33,969 bases of DNA, from NCBI GenBank assembly GCA_944322635.1, contig CALUPL010000061.1, positions 1 to 33,969 on the forward strand, in the 5' to 3' direction. Of the stretch, positions 7,446 through 16,115 are shown piece by piece (position 1 is the stretch's first letter; each line of letters opens with the position of its first letter). Under the pieces are notes generated by a model. That model saw only the letters and a list, made by a program, of their open reading frames with translations. It did no database searches and was not told where the DNA came from. This DNA is from an uncultured Mailhella sp. Lineage in GTDB: Bacteria > Desulfobacterota > Desulfovibrionia > Desulfovibrionales > Desulfovibrionaceae. The position numbers were made by a program, and so were the translations under genes.

Positions 7446-8554
7446 AAAGCACGTCCGGCGGCAATGCCGTCACCCTCTTCTGCATGCGCAATGCGGTGCC
7501 CATCGTCTTTCTTCTAGTGAGCTCCATCGGCATTTACTACTCCCAGTTCACGGCCGAGTATCTGATTCAGGAAATGCTCACCAGACTTGCCAGAAACTCC
7601 TTCCTCGTGCTCTCGCTGCTCATTCCCATCATGGCGGGCATGGGACTCAACTTCGGCATGGTGCTCGGAGCCATGGCCGGTCAGATAGGTCTCATCTTCA
7701 TCAGCGACTGGAACGTCTCCGGCCTGTACGGCATGACTCTTGCCGCGCTCATTGCCACGCCGCTTGCCATTCTCTTCGGCTGGATGTGCGGCGTGGTGCT
7801 CAACAAGGCCCGCGGCCGCGAAATGGTCACATCCTACATTCTCGGCTTCTTCATGAACGGTGTGTATCAGCTTGCCGTGCTCTACGGATTCGGCAGCCTC
7901 GTGCCCATTCTGAACCCCGAACTCGTGCTCTCCCGCGGCTACGGCATACGCAACGTGACCAACCTCGACAACATCCGCGGCTCGCTCGACAACGCCATAG
8001 AACTCAACATCATGGGCATACACGTGCCGCTTGCCACCTTCCTGCTCATAGGCGTGTTCTGCCTGTTCATCGTATGGTTCCGCCGCACCAAGCTCGGACA
8101 GGACATGAGAGCCACGGGACAGGACCTTTCCGTGGCGCATTCTGCGGGCATTCCCGTCATGCGCACCCGCATCATCTCCATTGTCATTTCCACCGTGCTC
8201 GCCGCCTACGGCCAGATCATCTTCCTGCAGAACGTGGGCACGCTGAACACCTACAACAGTCACGAGCAGGCCGGCGTGTTCGCCATTGCCTCCCTGCTCG
8301 TGGGCGGCGCCACCGTGGCCCGAGCCTCCATTCTCAACGTGTTCACGGGCGTTTTGCTCTTCCATCTCATGTTCGTGGTCTCGCCCATGGCGGGCAAGTA
8401 CCTGGTGGGCGATGCGCAGATAGGCGAATACTTCCGCGTGTTCGTATGCTACGCCATCATTTCCCTTGCCCTGGTGCTCCACGCCTGGCGGCGCCATGCC
8501 GACAAGGAACGCGCCCGCGCCGCCCTGCGCGGTGAAGCAGGAGGTGCCGCATGA
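7442..8554 (+). CDS. ABC transporter permease, BPD_transp_2 family (second)
   Basis: This 370-residue polytopic membrane protein is homologous in layout to the preceding permease. It shares the early GLNFGMVLGAMAGQIGL helix and a coupling-loop pattern TGQDLSVAHSAGIPV at about residues 224-238. The start overlaps the first permease's stop (ATGA, 7442-7445), and its own stop overlaps the next start (8551-8554), so the genes are coupled. Paralogous permease pairs are standard for BMP-type importers. The C-terminus is basic and Ala/Arg-rich, hence cytoplasmic. Confidence 0.93.
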   Translation: MKSTSGGNAVTLFCMRNAVPIVFLLVSSIGIYYSQFTAEYLIQEMLTRLARNSFLVLSLLIPIMAGMGLNFGMVLGAMAGQIGLIFISDWNVSGLYGMTLAALIATPLAILFGWMCGVVLNKARGREMVTSYILGFFMNGVYQLAVLYGFGSLVPILNPELVLSRGYGIRNVTNLDNIRGSLDNAIELNIMGIHVPLATFLLIGVFCLFIVWFRRTKLGQDMRATGQDLSVAHSAGIPVMRTRIISIVISTVLAAYGQIIFLQNVGTLNTYNSHEQAGVFAIASLLVGGATVARASILNVFTGVLLFHLMFVVSPMAGKYLVGDAQIGEYFRVFVCYAIISLALVLHAWRRHADKERARAALRGEAGGAA

Positions 8555-8946
8555 AAGAGCTCCCCAGCCGCAGACGCGTCATTCTCAAGCACATTCTCGT
8601 GAACTTCGTCATCGTGCTTCTGCTCATAGGACTCGGCGTGTGGTGCTACGTGCAGGGCAAGACCTACAAGCTCTCGCTCGGCAACTACGCCTACACCGAT
8701 CAAAACGGCGAAGAACATCCTGCCCTTGAGGCCGTGGAAGTGTTCATCGACGACAGAGAACCCGTCTTTCTGCTGGAAGACGACAGCGGCACCGGTGAGG
8801 CCACGGGACGCCAGCATACCATGGTCATCAAGCTTCTGGATGAAAACGACAAGCCCATTGAAAGCCGCACGATCAAGTTCAGCGTGGCGGATCTCGACGA
8901 TGATCTCGACGTGAACGTGGCCGAATTCTGGCTGCGGGCAAAATAA
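8551..8946 (+). CDS. Small membrane-anchored accessory protein of the importer (DUF6672-like)
   Basis: This protein has 131 residues: a basic N-terminus, one transmembrane helix at about 18-38 (NFVIVLLLIGLGVWCYV), and a soluble acidic domain of about 90 residues likely facing the periplasm. It may belong to DUF6672, which I recall accompanying DUF3798 transporters; this was not searched. It has no catalytic motif. The ATGA overlap with the second permease and the terminator directly after it make it the last gene of the transporter operon. A role in docking the binding protein or stabilising the permeases is inference. Confidence 0.8.
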   Translation: MKELPSRRRVILKHILVNFVIVLLLIGLGVWCYVQGKTYKLSLGNYAYTDQNGEEHPALEAVEVFIDDREPVFLLEDDSGTGEATGRQHTMVIKLLDENDKPIESRTIKFSVADLDDDLDVNVAEFWLRAK

Positions 8947-8969
8947 CTTTCCTTCGAAAGACTGAAGAA

Positions 8970-9006
8970 AAAGCGGCGCTCCCGGCATGGGAACGCCGCT
9001 TTTTTT
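8970..9006 (+). terminator. Rho-independent terminator closing the transporter operon
   Basis: AGCGGCG (8972-8978) pairs with CGCCGCT (8994-9000). The inner stem TCCC/GGGA continues it past one mismatch. TTTTTT follows at 9001-9006. Confidence 0.92.
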
Positions 9007-9314
9007 GCCCGGCAACAGCCTGCAAATACCCAAGGCCCCTTCCATGAACCGGAAAAGCCCCCAGGCCTTTCCTCATAAAAACACGCCGTAAAGAAAGAGG
9101 AATCTTTTGCCAAAACGCCGATGCCGCGCAAAACGAACCGTACCCGGAAAAACATCGAAAAGGCGCCCTCCGAGGGAACCGTCACGAAAAAGCGATGCCC
9201 GCCCTCCCCTGCTGTCACCCCTCTTTTACGCGGGGCTCCTTTCTGAAGCCGAGGTCGGGAGAGCAGCCTTCCGGGCCGCTCCATGCCCCGCATGAAAAGC
9301 GCCTCTCTCAAGGC
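9007..9314. other. Non-coding stretch between convergent operons
   Basis: About 300 nt lies between the transporter terminator and the ftsY terminator. Short frames exist on both strands, but none has a Shine-Dalgarno or a recognisable product. I see no RNA gene or repeat in it. Confidence 0.5.
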
Positions 9315-9343
9315 ACAAAAAAAGGGGAGGCAACTCCCCTTTT
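9315..9343 (-). terminator. Rho-independent terminator after ftsY
   Basis: Plus-strand arms AAAGGGGAG (9321-9329) and CTCCCCTTT (9334-9342) with a 4-nt loop. The A run at 9317-9323 becomes the U tract on the minus strand. Confidence 0.88.
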
Positions 9344-9386
9344 ATGATTTTCCGGCAACTCGCCGTTCTTACGGAACCGAAACGAA

Positions 9387-11072
9387 CTACTGCTCGTCCC
9401 TGCCGAGCAAAGCCCGTGCAAAATCGTGGGGGTCGAAGGGGCGCAGATCTTCCATCTTTTCCCCAAGGCCCACGAAGGTGATGGGCAGCTCGAACTGACT
9501 GGCCACGGCCAGAGCCACGCCGCCCTTGGCCGTGCCGTCCAGCTTGGTAAGGATAATCTCATTCACGCCGCTGGTATCCTTGAACATCTTTGTCTGCTGA
9601 AGCGCATTCTGCCCCGTGGTGGCGTCAATGACGAGAATGGTACGGTGCGGGGCCCCGGGGAGCTTGCGCTCCACCACCATGCGGATCTTGTGCAGTTCGT
9701 CCATGAGATTGGACTTGGTATGCAGACGGCCTGCCGTGTCGATGAACAGCACGTCGTAGCCGCCCTGCATGGCCTTGTCCATGGCCTCGAAGGCCACGGC
9801 CGCAGGATCGGCTCCCATGCCCTTGGCGTGAAAGTCCGCACCTATGCGCTTTGCCCACACCTCAAGCTGCTCCACGGCCGCCGCGCGGAAGGTATCGGCC
9901 GCGGCAATGAGCACCTTCTTGCCCTGCATCTGGGCGCGATAGGCCAGCTTGGCAATGGTGGTGGTCTTGCCCACGCCGTTCACGCCGACCATGAGAATGA
10001 CTTCCGGCGGATTCACCGCAGCAATGCGGCGGGGAGTCTTGAATATGGCTTCCACTTCCTGCTCAAGCAGAGGCATGAGTCCGTCGGGTGTGGTCACTCC
10101 CTCGGCACGGGCGCGTTCCTTCAAACGACGCACCAGGGCAAGCGAAGGCTCGGCGCCCATGTCGGCCATGATGAACAGCTCCTCCATCTCATCCCAGAAA
10201 TCCTGGGAAAGCTCGGAGTGACCGGCCATGAGCGCAGAAAGCCCCTGTCCGAAACGGGCACGGGTGCGGGCAAGGCCGCTCTGCAGCTTGGCAAACAGGC
10301 GATCTCTCTCGTCCTCCTCGTCCTCCATGTCGAGGGCCAGGGCCAGACGATACTGGAGTTCCGAACGGAAATCCTCCAGCCAGTGATAATCCATGCGCTC
10401 AAGCCAGGTGCGGAAATCGTCCAGAAAAACGCGGGCCTCGTCTTCCGGCGTCTCCAGCGCACGAAGCAGAAAGGCAAGACGCTTCCACAAGAGTTCATCG
10501 GCCTCTTCCACGCCGTCCAGCACAATGCCGAGCCACGCGGAAAGACGGGGTTCCGCCTCACGAAGCGCAAGGGTGAGCTTTTCTTCCTCTTCGTCACGGG
10601 CAGCCGGCGCGCCGGCACCGGCGGAAGCATGGGCCTCGGCCGCCTGAGAGGCGGAACGTTCGGAAGCACGCTCCGAAACCTCCGCATCCGAAGGATGCCC
10701 GGCGCTTTTTCCCGCCTCCGAAGGCACGGCCCCGGCCGTCTTCTCTTCAAAGGAAACCGATTCCTCCGGCTCCCTGTTTTCCTCATCGGCCTGATCCGGC
10801 TTCGCTTCAGAAGTTTCGTGTTCCGGTCCGCCGGTCCTGTCCCCGGCAAGAGCCCCGGCCTGCTCCTCGGAAGGCTCGCTCCGTTCTTCCTGTGCCTCCG
10901 AAGGCAGAAGCGCAGGCTCGGATGCTTCGGCAGAACCTTCCGCTCCTGCCTCCTCGACCTGCTTTTCCCCGGCCTCCGGCTGCGGAACGTCCGGGGTCTT
11001 CGGAGATTCGACGTTCTCCCCGGCATGACTGCCGCCGGAGAAGAATTTTTTAACGGCGGAGAAAAATCCCAT
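9387..11072 (-). CDS. ftsY: Signal recognition particle receptor FtsY with long acidic extension
   Basis: FtsY is the SRP-receptor GTPase that docks ribosome-SRP complexes at the inner membrane. The NG domain is complete: P-loop GVNGVGKTTT (363-372), DTFRAAA (393-399), DTAGR (445-449), TKLDG (509-513). The 561 residues are long for the family. After the amphipathic start MGFFSAVKKFF, residues 20-160 are Glu/Ser/Ala-rich low complexity. Residues 165-262 form an additional helical, Trp- and Leu-rich segment (REAEPRLSAWLG, ELLWKRLAFLLRALE, WLERMDYHWLEDF) before the N domain. AGAGG precedes the ATG at 11072. It lies 15 nt after mltD on the same strand, presumably cotranscribed. Confidence 0.96.
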   Translation of the reverse strand: MGFFSAVKKFFSGGSHAGENVESPKTPDVPQPEAGEKQVEEAGAEGSAEASEPALLPSEAQEERSEPSEEQAGALAGDRTGGPEHETSEAKPDQADEENREPEESVSFEEKTAGAVPSEAGKSAGHPSDAEVSERASERSASQAAEAHASAGAGAPAARDEEEEKLTLALREAEPRLSAWLGIVLDGVEEADELLWKRLAFLLRALETPEDEARVFLDDFRTWLERMDYHWLEDFRSELQYRLALALDMEDEEDERDRLFAKLQSGLARTRARFGQGLSALMAGHSELSQDFWDEMEELFIMADMGAEPSLALVRRLKERARAEGVTTPDGLMPLLEQEVEAIFKTPRRIAAVNPPEVILMVGVNGVGKTTTIAKLAYRAQMQGKKVLIAAADTFRAAAVEQLEVWAKRIGADFHAKGMGADPAAVAFEAMDKAMQGGYDVLFIDTAGRLHTKSNLMDELHKIRMVVERKLPGAPHRTILVIDATTGQNALQQTKMFKDTSGVNEIILTKLDGTAKGGVALAVASQFELPITFVGLGEKMEDLRPFDPHDFARALLGRDEQ

Positions 11073-11087
11073 GTTTCACCTCTGCTC

Positions 11088-12983
11088 TTATCTGTTGCGA
11101 ATGACCTTGACGGTATCGCCCACCTTGACGCGGGTGGACTGATCCATGCCGTTGAGAGCCAGAAGCTCCATGGGCTTCATGTTGAACTTGCGGGAAATGC
11201 TCCACAGCGTTTCTCCGTTCTGAACGCTGTATTCCGCAACCCGGCTGGAAGGCGCACGGGAAGGAGCGGGAGCGGGCTGCGCATTGCGGACAGGAGCGGT
11301 GTTTTGTGCCACGGCGACGCCCTTCTGGGCAGGAATATTCAGCACCTGACCGGGCGACAGGCTGGCCAGCTTGTCGGCGCCGCCGTTGACGGCGCAAAGC
11401 TCGGCAAAGCTGATGCCGTACTTGCGGGAAATGGCGTAGGCCGTTTCGCCGGACTGCACGGTGTGCGAAGCCACACGCGCCGGAGCGCGCTTTGCGGAAG
11501 ACGCCTGCGCCACAGCTCTGTTCGAAGGGGCGGGAGCGGAAAGACGAAGCACCTGTCCCACGCGCAGCGTGGAAAGATTGTCGGCGCCGCCGTTTGCAGC
11601 GTACAGGTCGTCAACATCCATGTCGTACCTGCGGGCAATGGACGTGAGCGTGTCGCCGCTCTGCACCTTGTAGGTGGCGGGCACGGAACGCGACGCGGCA
11701 CGGCTTCCCTTGAGCTCCGCCAGAGCATTCGAAGCATGATCGCTTCCACGGGTCGCTTTGCCGGAAGAAACGGACGCCACGGCCGTGCTGCGGGCAGGTG
11801 CGGAAGGAATCACGGCAGGAAGGGACTTTCCGTTGGAAGGCAGTCGAAGGCGCTGTCCTCTTTTAAGCTGTCCGGGATTGAGCTGCTTGATGACCGAAGA
11901 AGGAACGCCGGTGCGGGAACTTACCTTGGCATAGGTGTCCCCCCTGGCCACGGTGTAGTAACGCCAGCCTGCGCCGGAAACCGTTCCCTTGAGCACCTGT
12001 CTTGCCAGCGCTTCCTTGTTTCTGGGCACATAAGCCGTGGCCGAACGACCGGCAGGCGAAATGGAGCGCAGGAAATGAGGATTATAGGCCTGAAATTCCT
12101 TCCAGTTCAGTCCGATGCGGCGGCTCAGTTCCACAAGGTCGGTGGCGGGTCTCACGGTCACCTGCGAAACGGGAATGAGCACGGGGTGATCGTCGTCGGG
12201 AGCGGCAGGCTGAATGCCGAGCGTTTCGGCATTGCGCATGACCTTGGCTATGGCAAGAAAGCGGGGCACATAGAGAGCCGTTTCCTCCCGAAGCTGGAGC
12301 TTGTAGTCAAGCGTGTCGTTTCTCTGAATAATCTCATGCAGCTTGCTTGCGCCCGTGGCCTCCTTGGCACGGCCGATTTTGCCTTCGCCGCCGTTGTAGG
12401 AGGCTACGGCCAGATGCCAGTCGTGAAAGATGTCGTACAGACGGGCAAGGTAGCTTGCCGCGGCTTCGGTGGAACGGTACGGATCGCGGCGCTCATCCAT
12501 CCACCAGTCCTGTTGCAGGCCGTAGGCCTTGCCCGTGGAGGAAATGAACTGCCACATGCCCACGGCGTTGGAGCGGGACACGGCAAAGGGGTTGTAGCCG
12601 CTTTCCAGATAGGCCAGATAGGCCAGATCCTCAGGAAGTCCGCGGGAACGGAACACGCTTTTGGTGTAGTTCAGATAGGGAATGCTGTTGCGCAGGAAAT
12701 TTTCCATGGTTCCCCGCCGTTCGCGCGAGTACTTCACAAAATGGTAGCGCACCTGCCTTTCCATGCCGGGACTCAGGTTCTTGTCCAGATTCGAGGTTGT
12801 GGAATAGGCCTTTTTCTCAGCCGAGGTCAGGGAGGAAAGGGAACCCAGATCCACGGCTTCCTGCCGTGCCTCGGCAGCCAGCAGATCAGGGGATTCCACC
12901 GACTGCTGCTTGCCGCAGCCGGACAGCATCATCAGCACTGCCATTCCCGCGAGGGGAAGGCAGCACAGTTTGCCAATTTTCAT
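11088..12983 (-). CDS. mltD: Membrane-bound lytic murein transglycosylase D, four LysM repeats
   Basis: MltD cleaves peptidoglycan glycan strands, forming 1,6-anhydro ends. The 631 residues start with a lipoprotein signal, lipobox LSGC with Cys23, so it should be anchored to a membrane. The SLT domain holds the catalytic Glu127 in ESGYNPFAVS, then GMWQFISSTGKAYGL and the SYNGGEGKI motif near 195. Four LysM peptidoglycan-binding repeats follow at about 342-381, 437-481, 507-550 and 584-628, joined by Ala/Ser/Pro-rich linkers. E. coli MltD has two LysM repeats, so this one has a longer wall-binding tail. GGAG lies 7 nt before the ATG at 12983. ftsY follows at once. Confidence 0.93.
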   Translation of the reverse strand: MKIGKLCCLPLAGMAVLMMLSGCGKQQSVESPDLLAAEARQEAVDLGSLSSLTSAEKKAYSTTSNLDKNLSPGMERQVRYHFVKYSRERRGTMENFLRNSIPYLNYTKSVFRSRGLPEDLAYLAYLESGYNPFAVSRSNAVGMWQFISSTGKAYGLQQDWWMDERRDPYRSTEAAASYLARLYDIFHDWHLAVASYNGGEGKIGRAKEATGASKLHEIIQRNDTLDYKLQLREETALYVPRFLAIAKVMRNAETLGIQPAAPDDDHPVLIPVSQVTVRPATDLVELSRRIGLNWKEFQAYNPHFLRSISPAGRSATAYVPRNKEALARQVLKGTVSGAGWRYYTVARGDTYAKVSSRTGVPSSVIKQLNPGQLKRGQRLRLPSNGKSLPAVIPSAPARSTAVASVSSGKATRGSDHASNALAELKGSRAASRSVPATYKVQSGDTLTSIARRYDMDVDDLYAANGGADNLSTLRVGQVLRLSAPAPSNRAVAQASSAKRAPARVASHTVQSGETAYAISRKYGISFAELCAVNGGADKLASLSPGQVLNIPAQKGVAVAQNTAPVRNAQPAPAPSRAPSSRVAEYSVQNGETLWSISRKFNMKPMELLALNGMDQSTRVKVGDTVKVIRNR

Positions 12984-13024
12984 GTCAGCGCTCCATCATG
13001 TGGACTTGCATCCAGAACAAAAGC

Positions 13025-13030
13025 AGTATA
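13025..13030 (-). promoter_or_regulatory. Candidate -10 element for mltD-ftsY
   Basis: TATACT on the minus strand is a good -10 hexamer, about 40 nt before the mltD start. No convincing -35 lies 16-18 nt upstream, so this is tentative. Confidence 0.3.
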
Positions 13031-13100
13031 ACCAGCCAAGGAGCAGCCTGCGCACGACGGGCGTTAAGCGGCCGAAAAAGCGCGGCGCCGGTGCGCCCCG

Positions 13101-13140
13101 GAACGCATTTTCCCGAAAAACGCGTTCGAGCGCAAAATGC
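13101..13140. repeat. Nested inverted repeats in the mltD / rlmB divergent region
   Basis: GAACGC (13101-13106) pairs with GCGTTC (13122-13127), and GCATTTT (13105-13111) pairs with AAAATGC (13134-13140). The two hairpins are mutually exclusive. Function unknown; it may be chance in a short intergenic region. Confidence 0.3.
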
Positions 13141-13268
13141 AGCACGCTCCGATGTTCGCAATCTGCTCCCAAGAAAGGGCAAGGATACCTTGAAAAGGGC
13201 CGAGATTCAATTGTCAACGAGTGCCCGGTGTCCGATTTTTTAACATCATCACATGGAAATCATTCATA

Positions 13269-14027
13269 ATGACGAGCACTGACAAAGATATGGAAAATTT
13301 TTTGCCGGGCATGAAGCCCGTTCTGGAACTGCTGGAACGAAATCCTGAGCGCGTGGACATGGTCTATGTGCGCAGGGGACGCGCCGGCGCCGACAGTGCC
13401 CGCCTGCTCGACTTGTGCCGGGAATACGGCGTAAGATTTTCCCTTGTCGGCGACGATGCTCTCGCGCGCATGGCGGCTCATGCCGGGCATCAGGGCGTCA
13501 TCGCCCGTCTGCGCGAAACCGCGTTCATGCCGTGGGAAACCTTTCTCGCCCAGGCGGCCGACGCGCCTCTTCCGCTCATGGTCGCGCTCGATCAGGTACA
13601 GGATCCCGGCAATGTGGGCACGCTTGCGCGCACACTCTTTGCCATGGGAGGAGCCGGACTCATACTGCCGAGGCACAACAGCGCCTTTCTCGGCCCCGGC
13701 GCCCGTCGTTCGGCCGCAGGAGCGCTGGAGCGACTGCCCATCACGCAGGTGGTCAATCTTTCCCGCGCGGTCAAGGAAGCCCGGGACGCAGGCTTTACCA
13801 CCTGCGCCGCCCAGAAAGTGGACGACAGCGTGAACCCGCTCACGGAAAAACTGCCTCTGCCCGCGCTGCTCGTGCTCGGCAACGAGGACAAAGGCGTGCG
13901 CCCCGGCGTGCTCAAACACTGCGAGTGCAGCCTGTGCATCCCCTTCCGCCGCGATTTCGACTCCCTCAACGTGGCGCAGGCAGGAGCCATTCTCATTTCC
14001 TGCTTTGCCCGCTCTCTGGAGCTGTAG
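13269..14027 (+). CDS. rlmB: SpoU/TrmH-family 2'-O-ribose RNA methyltransferase (RlmB-like)
   Basis: It transfers methyl from S-adenosylmethionine to ribose 2'-O in rRNA or tRNA. The 252-residue protein has an N-terminal L30e-like substrate-binding domain (PGMKPVLELLE to HQGVIARL, about 13-90) and a C-terminal knotted SPOUT domain. The three SpoU motifs are present: DQVQDPGNVGTLART, LVLGNEDKGVRP and IPFRRDFDSLNVAQAGAIL. The frame also opens at a GTG at 13221, but the ATG at 13269 fits family length; the ribosome-binding site is weak (GGAA, 13255-13258). It is convergent with yggS, sharing a terminator. RlmB (23S G2251) is the likely orthologue; tRNA targets cannot be excluded. Confidence 0.88.
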   Translation: MTSTDKDMENFLPGMKPVLELLERNPERVDMVYVRRGRAGADSARLLDLCREYGVRFSLVGDDALARMAAHAGHQGVIARLRETAFMPWETFLAQAADAPLPLMVALDQVQDPGNVGTLARTLFAMGGAGLILPRHNSAFLGPGARRSAAGALERLPITQVVNLSRAVKEARDAGFTTCAAQKVDDSVNPLTEKLPLPALLVLGNEDKGVRPGVLKHCECSLCIPFRRDFDSLNVAQAGAILISCFARSLEL

Positions 14028-14186
14028 AACCGCAAAAAGGCACACGGTCCGAAAGGCGGGGACGCCCTTTGACATTTGCGCCAGACGCCCTTTTCCGCCT
14101 CGGCCGGACGCTCCCCCGTGTCGAAGAAACCCGACAGCCTGCGCCGGGCTTTCTGTTCCGCAAAGCCCCCCTGTTCCCTCTGTACG

Positions 14187-14221
14187 AAAAGGCCCGGAAC
14201 GCATGGCGTTCCGGGCCTTTT
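14187..14221 (+). terminator. Bidirectional terminator between rlmB and yggS
   Basis: Sixteen-base perfect arms (14187-14202 and 14206-14221) with a 3-nt loop. The T run on the plus side and the A run on the minus side let it serve both convergent genes. Confidence 0.93.
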
Positions 14222-14257
14222 ATTTTCCGTATTCTGCTCAGGCAGAGGCATTTCTTC

Positions 14258-14998
14258 TCAGCGGCATCCCAACAGCGTCTGCCCCTTCACAGGTCTCGGA
14301 CCGAAAATGTCCGTGCCTACGCGGATGAGAGTGGCGCCTTCCTCTATGGCCTCTCTGTAATCGCCCGACATTCCCATGGAAAGCTCGGGCAGCGACAGGC
14401 CGAAACGCTTTTCCATGTCGTCGCGAAGGCGGCGCAGCATGACGAAGTACGGCCTGGCCTCCTCGCCTTCTCCGCAGCGGGGCGGCAGACACATGAAGCC
14501 GCGCACGTGCAGCCCCGCTCCGTCGGCGGCGATAAGGCCGTCCTGAAGAAGAGCCTCAAAAAGCGCGGGAAGCTCGTCGGCATGAACGCCGGACTTCTGC
14601 GGCTCCTCACCGACGTTCACCTGAATAAGCACATCCTGAGAAGCGCCTTCGGGCAGACGGCGCACAAGGGCGCGGGCCAGCTCCACGCGGTCCAGCGTGT
14701 GCAGAAGCGAAAAGCGTCCGGCCACGTCCTTGGCCTTGTTGGTCTGCACCGGGCCTATGGCATGCCAGCGTATGTCGAGATCGGACAGCTCCGCCTGTTT
14801 TTCCCGGGCTTCCTGAATGTAGTTTTCGCCGAAATCCTTCTGACCGAGACGGCAGAGCTCGGCAATGTCCGACGCGGGATGAAACTTCGACACCGCCACG
14901 AGGCGTACGCTGCCCTCTTTGCGTCCGGCACGGCGCACGGCCTCGGCCATGTTGTCCAGCACTCCTCTCCAGCGTTCTTCCAGCAACGTCATGTTCAT
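14258..14998 (-). CDS. yggS: YggS-family pyridoxal phosphate homeostasis protein
   Basis: YggS/PLPBP proteins bind PLP on a single-domain alanine-racemase-like barrel and balance free vitamin B6 without known catalysis. The 246 residues are near the family norm. The PLP lysine is K38 in AVSKFHP; FGENYIQEA follows, HAIGPVQTNK replaces the usual HFIGxxQxNK, and LSMGMSGDYREAIEEGAT and RVGTDIFG are the phosphate-binding end motifs. The start at 14998 has AAGG only 4 nt away; the in-frame ATG at 14992 would have 10 nt and may be the true start. It lies downstream of era but behind a terminator-like hairpin at 15039-15062. Confidence 0.94.
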   Translation of the reverse strand: MNMTLLEERWRGVLDNMAEAVRRAGRKEGSVRLVAVSKFHPASDIAELCRLGQKDFGENYIQEAREKQAELSDLDIRWHAIGPVQTNKAKDVAGRFSLLHTLDRVELARALVRRLPEGASQDVLIQVNVGEEPQKSGVHADELPALFEALLQDGLIAADGAGLHVRGFMCLPPRCGEGEEARPYFVMLRRLRDDMEKRFGLSLPELSMGMSGDYREAIEEGATLIRVGTDIFGPRPVKGQTLLGCR

Positions 14999-15038
14999 CC
15001 AGCCTTTCGCCCCTTCGGGGCGTTCAATGTGTCCTGCG

Positions 15039-15062
15039 AAAAGGGCCGCCCGGAGGCGACCC
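15039..15062 (-). terminator. Terminator after era
   Basis: Plus-strand arms GGGCCGCC (15043-15050) and GGCGACCC (15055-15062) pair with one G-U. The minus-strand loop is TCCG and four U's follow. The U tract is short, so read-through into yggS is possible. Confidence 0.65.
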
Positions 15063-15069
15063 TGAAATA

Positions 15070-16011
15070 CTAATCCTCTTCCAAGCCGAGGTCGTGGAGC
15101 AGCTCGGTGTCTTCCGCCCAGTTGTCCTTCACCTTGACCCAGAGCTGAAGATGCACCTTGCCGCCGATGAGCTTCTGTATGTCGCGACGGGCTTCCGTGC
15201 CTATCTCCTTGATGGTGGCGCCCGCACGGCCTATGACCATGGCCTTGTGCGAGGGGCGCTGCACGAAAATGACGGCATGAATGACGGTAAGATCGCGTTC
15301 CGGATCCTCTTCCCAGGCTTCTATGTCCACGGCCGTGGTATAGGGCACTTCCTGACGCAGCCGCTCGAACACCTTCTCGCGCACGATTTCCGCAGCAAGA
15401 AAACGCGTGGGCGCAGTGGAAAGCTGGTCTTCGGGGAACTGCGACTCGCCTTCGGGCATCATTCCCGTAATGATCTTCTTGAGTTCGTCGAGACCGTCCT
15501 TGGTCAGCGCGGACATGGGGAAAACTTCGGCCTTCGGGAAGTATTCCTGCAGCTTCACCAGAAGAGGCAGCATGCGGGACTTGTCGTGAAAGAGATCGAC
15601 CTTGTTCACCACCACGAGCAGAGGGCGCTCGTCATCGACAAGCGCATCGCGCAGAGACTGTATGTCGCGGTCGAGAAATTCCGGCCTGCGGATGTAGAGT
15701 TCCGAGTCGAGCACCAGCATGACGGCATGAGCGGCGGCCATGCTCTGCCAGGCGGCCTGGCTCATCATCTTGCTCAGATGCCCGCGCTGCTGCTGACGGG
15801 AGTGGTTCACGCCGGGGGTATCCATGAATATGACCTGCGCGCCGGGCTCCGACATGATGCCCACCACGCGACTGCGCGTGGTCTGCGGCTTGGAGGTCAC
15901 AATGCTGATTTTCTGCCCGAGCAGAGCATTGAGCAGCGTGGACTTGCCCGCGTTGGGAGGTCCCATGAGCGCGACCCAGCCGCAACGATGTTCATTCTGT
16001 ATTCTGGCCAT
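15070..16011 (-). CDS. era: GTPase Era
   Basis: Era binds the 3' end of 16S rRNA and checks 30S assembly. The 313 residues carry G1 GPPNAGKST (17-25), the switch [12 protein letters not shown]3 DTPG, G4 NKVD and the SAL motif of G5. A C-terminal KH domain includes [13 protein letters not shown]. The acidic tail after the KH domain ([16 protein letters not shown]) is short. GGAG lies upstream of the ATG. The 104-nt gap to ybeY contains a hairpin (GCGGGCC at 16035-16041 with GGCCCGC at 16054-16060) and a possible minus-strand promoter TTGACG-15-TACAAG, so era may be expressed both from the phoH operon and on its own. Confidence 0.97.
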   Translation of the reverse strand: MARIQNEHRCGWVALMGPPNAGKSTLLNALLGQKISIVTSKPQTTRSRVVGIMSEPGAQVIFMDTPGVNHSRQQQRGHLSKMMSQAAWQSMAAAHAVMLVLDSELYIRRPEFLDRDIQSLRDALVDDERPLLVVVNKVDLFHDKSRMLPLLVKLQEYFPKAEVFPMSALTKDGLDELKKIITGMMPEGESQFPEDQLSTAPTRFLAAEIVREKVFERLRQEVPYTTAVDIEAWEEDPERDLTVIHAVIFVQRPSHKAMVIGRAGATIKEIGTEARRDIQKLIGGKVHLQLWVKVKDNWAEDTELLHDLGLEED

Positions 16012-16115
16012 GTTGTCTCCGATATATGATGTGTGCGGGCCGCTCGCTCGGAAGGCCCGCCTGATGACGAAAAGGATTTTTCAGCTTGTACTACGCGGAG
16101 CGGAACGTCAAGAGT

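Noticed and set aside
9107..9295. 62-codon plus-strand frame
   Set aside because: Arg/Pro-rich composition and no start signal; typical of random high-GC DNA.
9426..13031. Open frame of 1201 codons on the plus strand opposite ftsY and mltD
   Set aside because: It is antisense to two secure genes. High GC at third positions removes stops on the opposite strand, and the product is His/Gly/Arg-rich with no family pattern.
12985..13182. 65-codon minus-strand frame ending just before mltD, with a hydrophobic end
   Set aside because: Its stop is next to the mltD start, but the first half is Arg-rich noise and a competing frame exists in the same DNA; it is probably leader.
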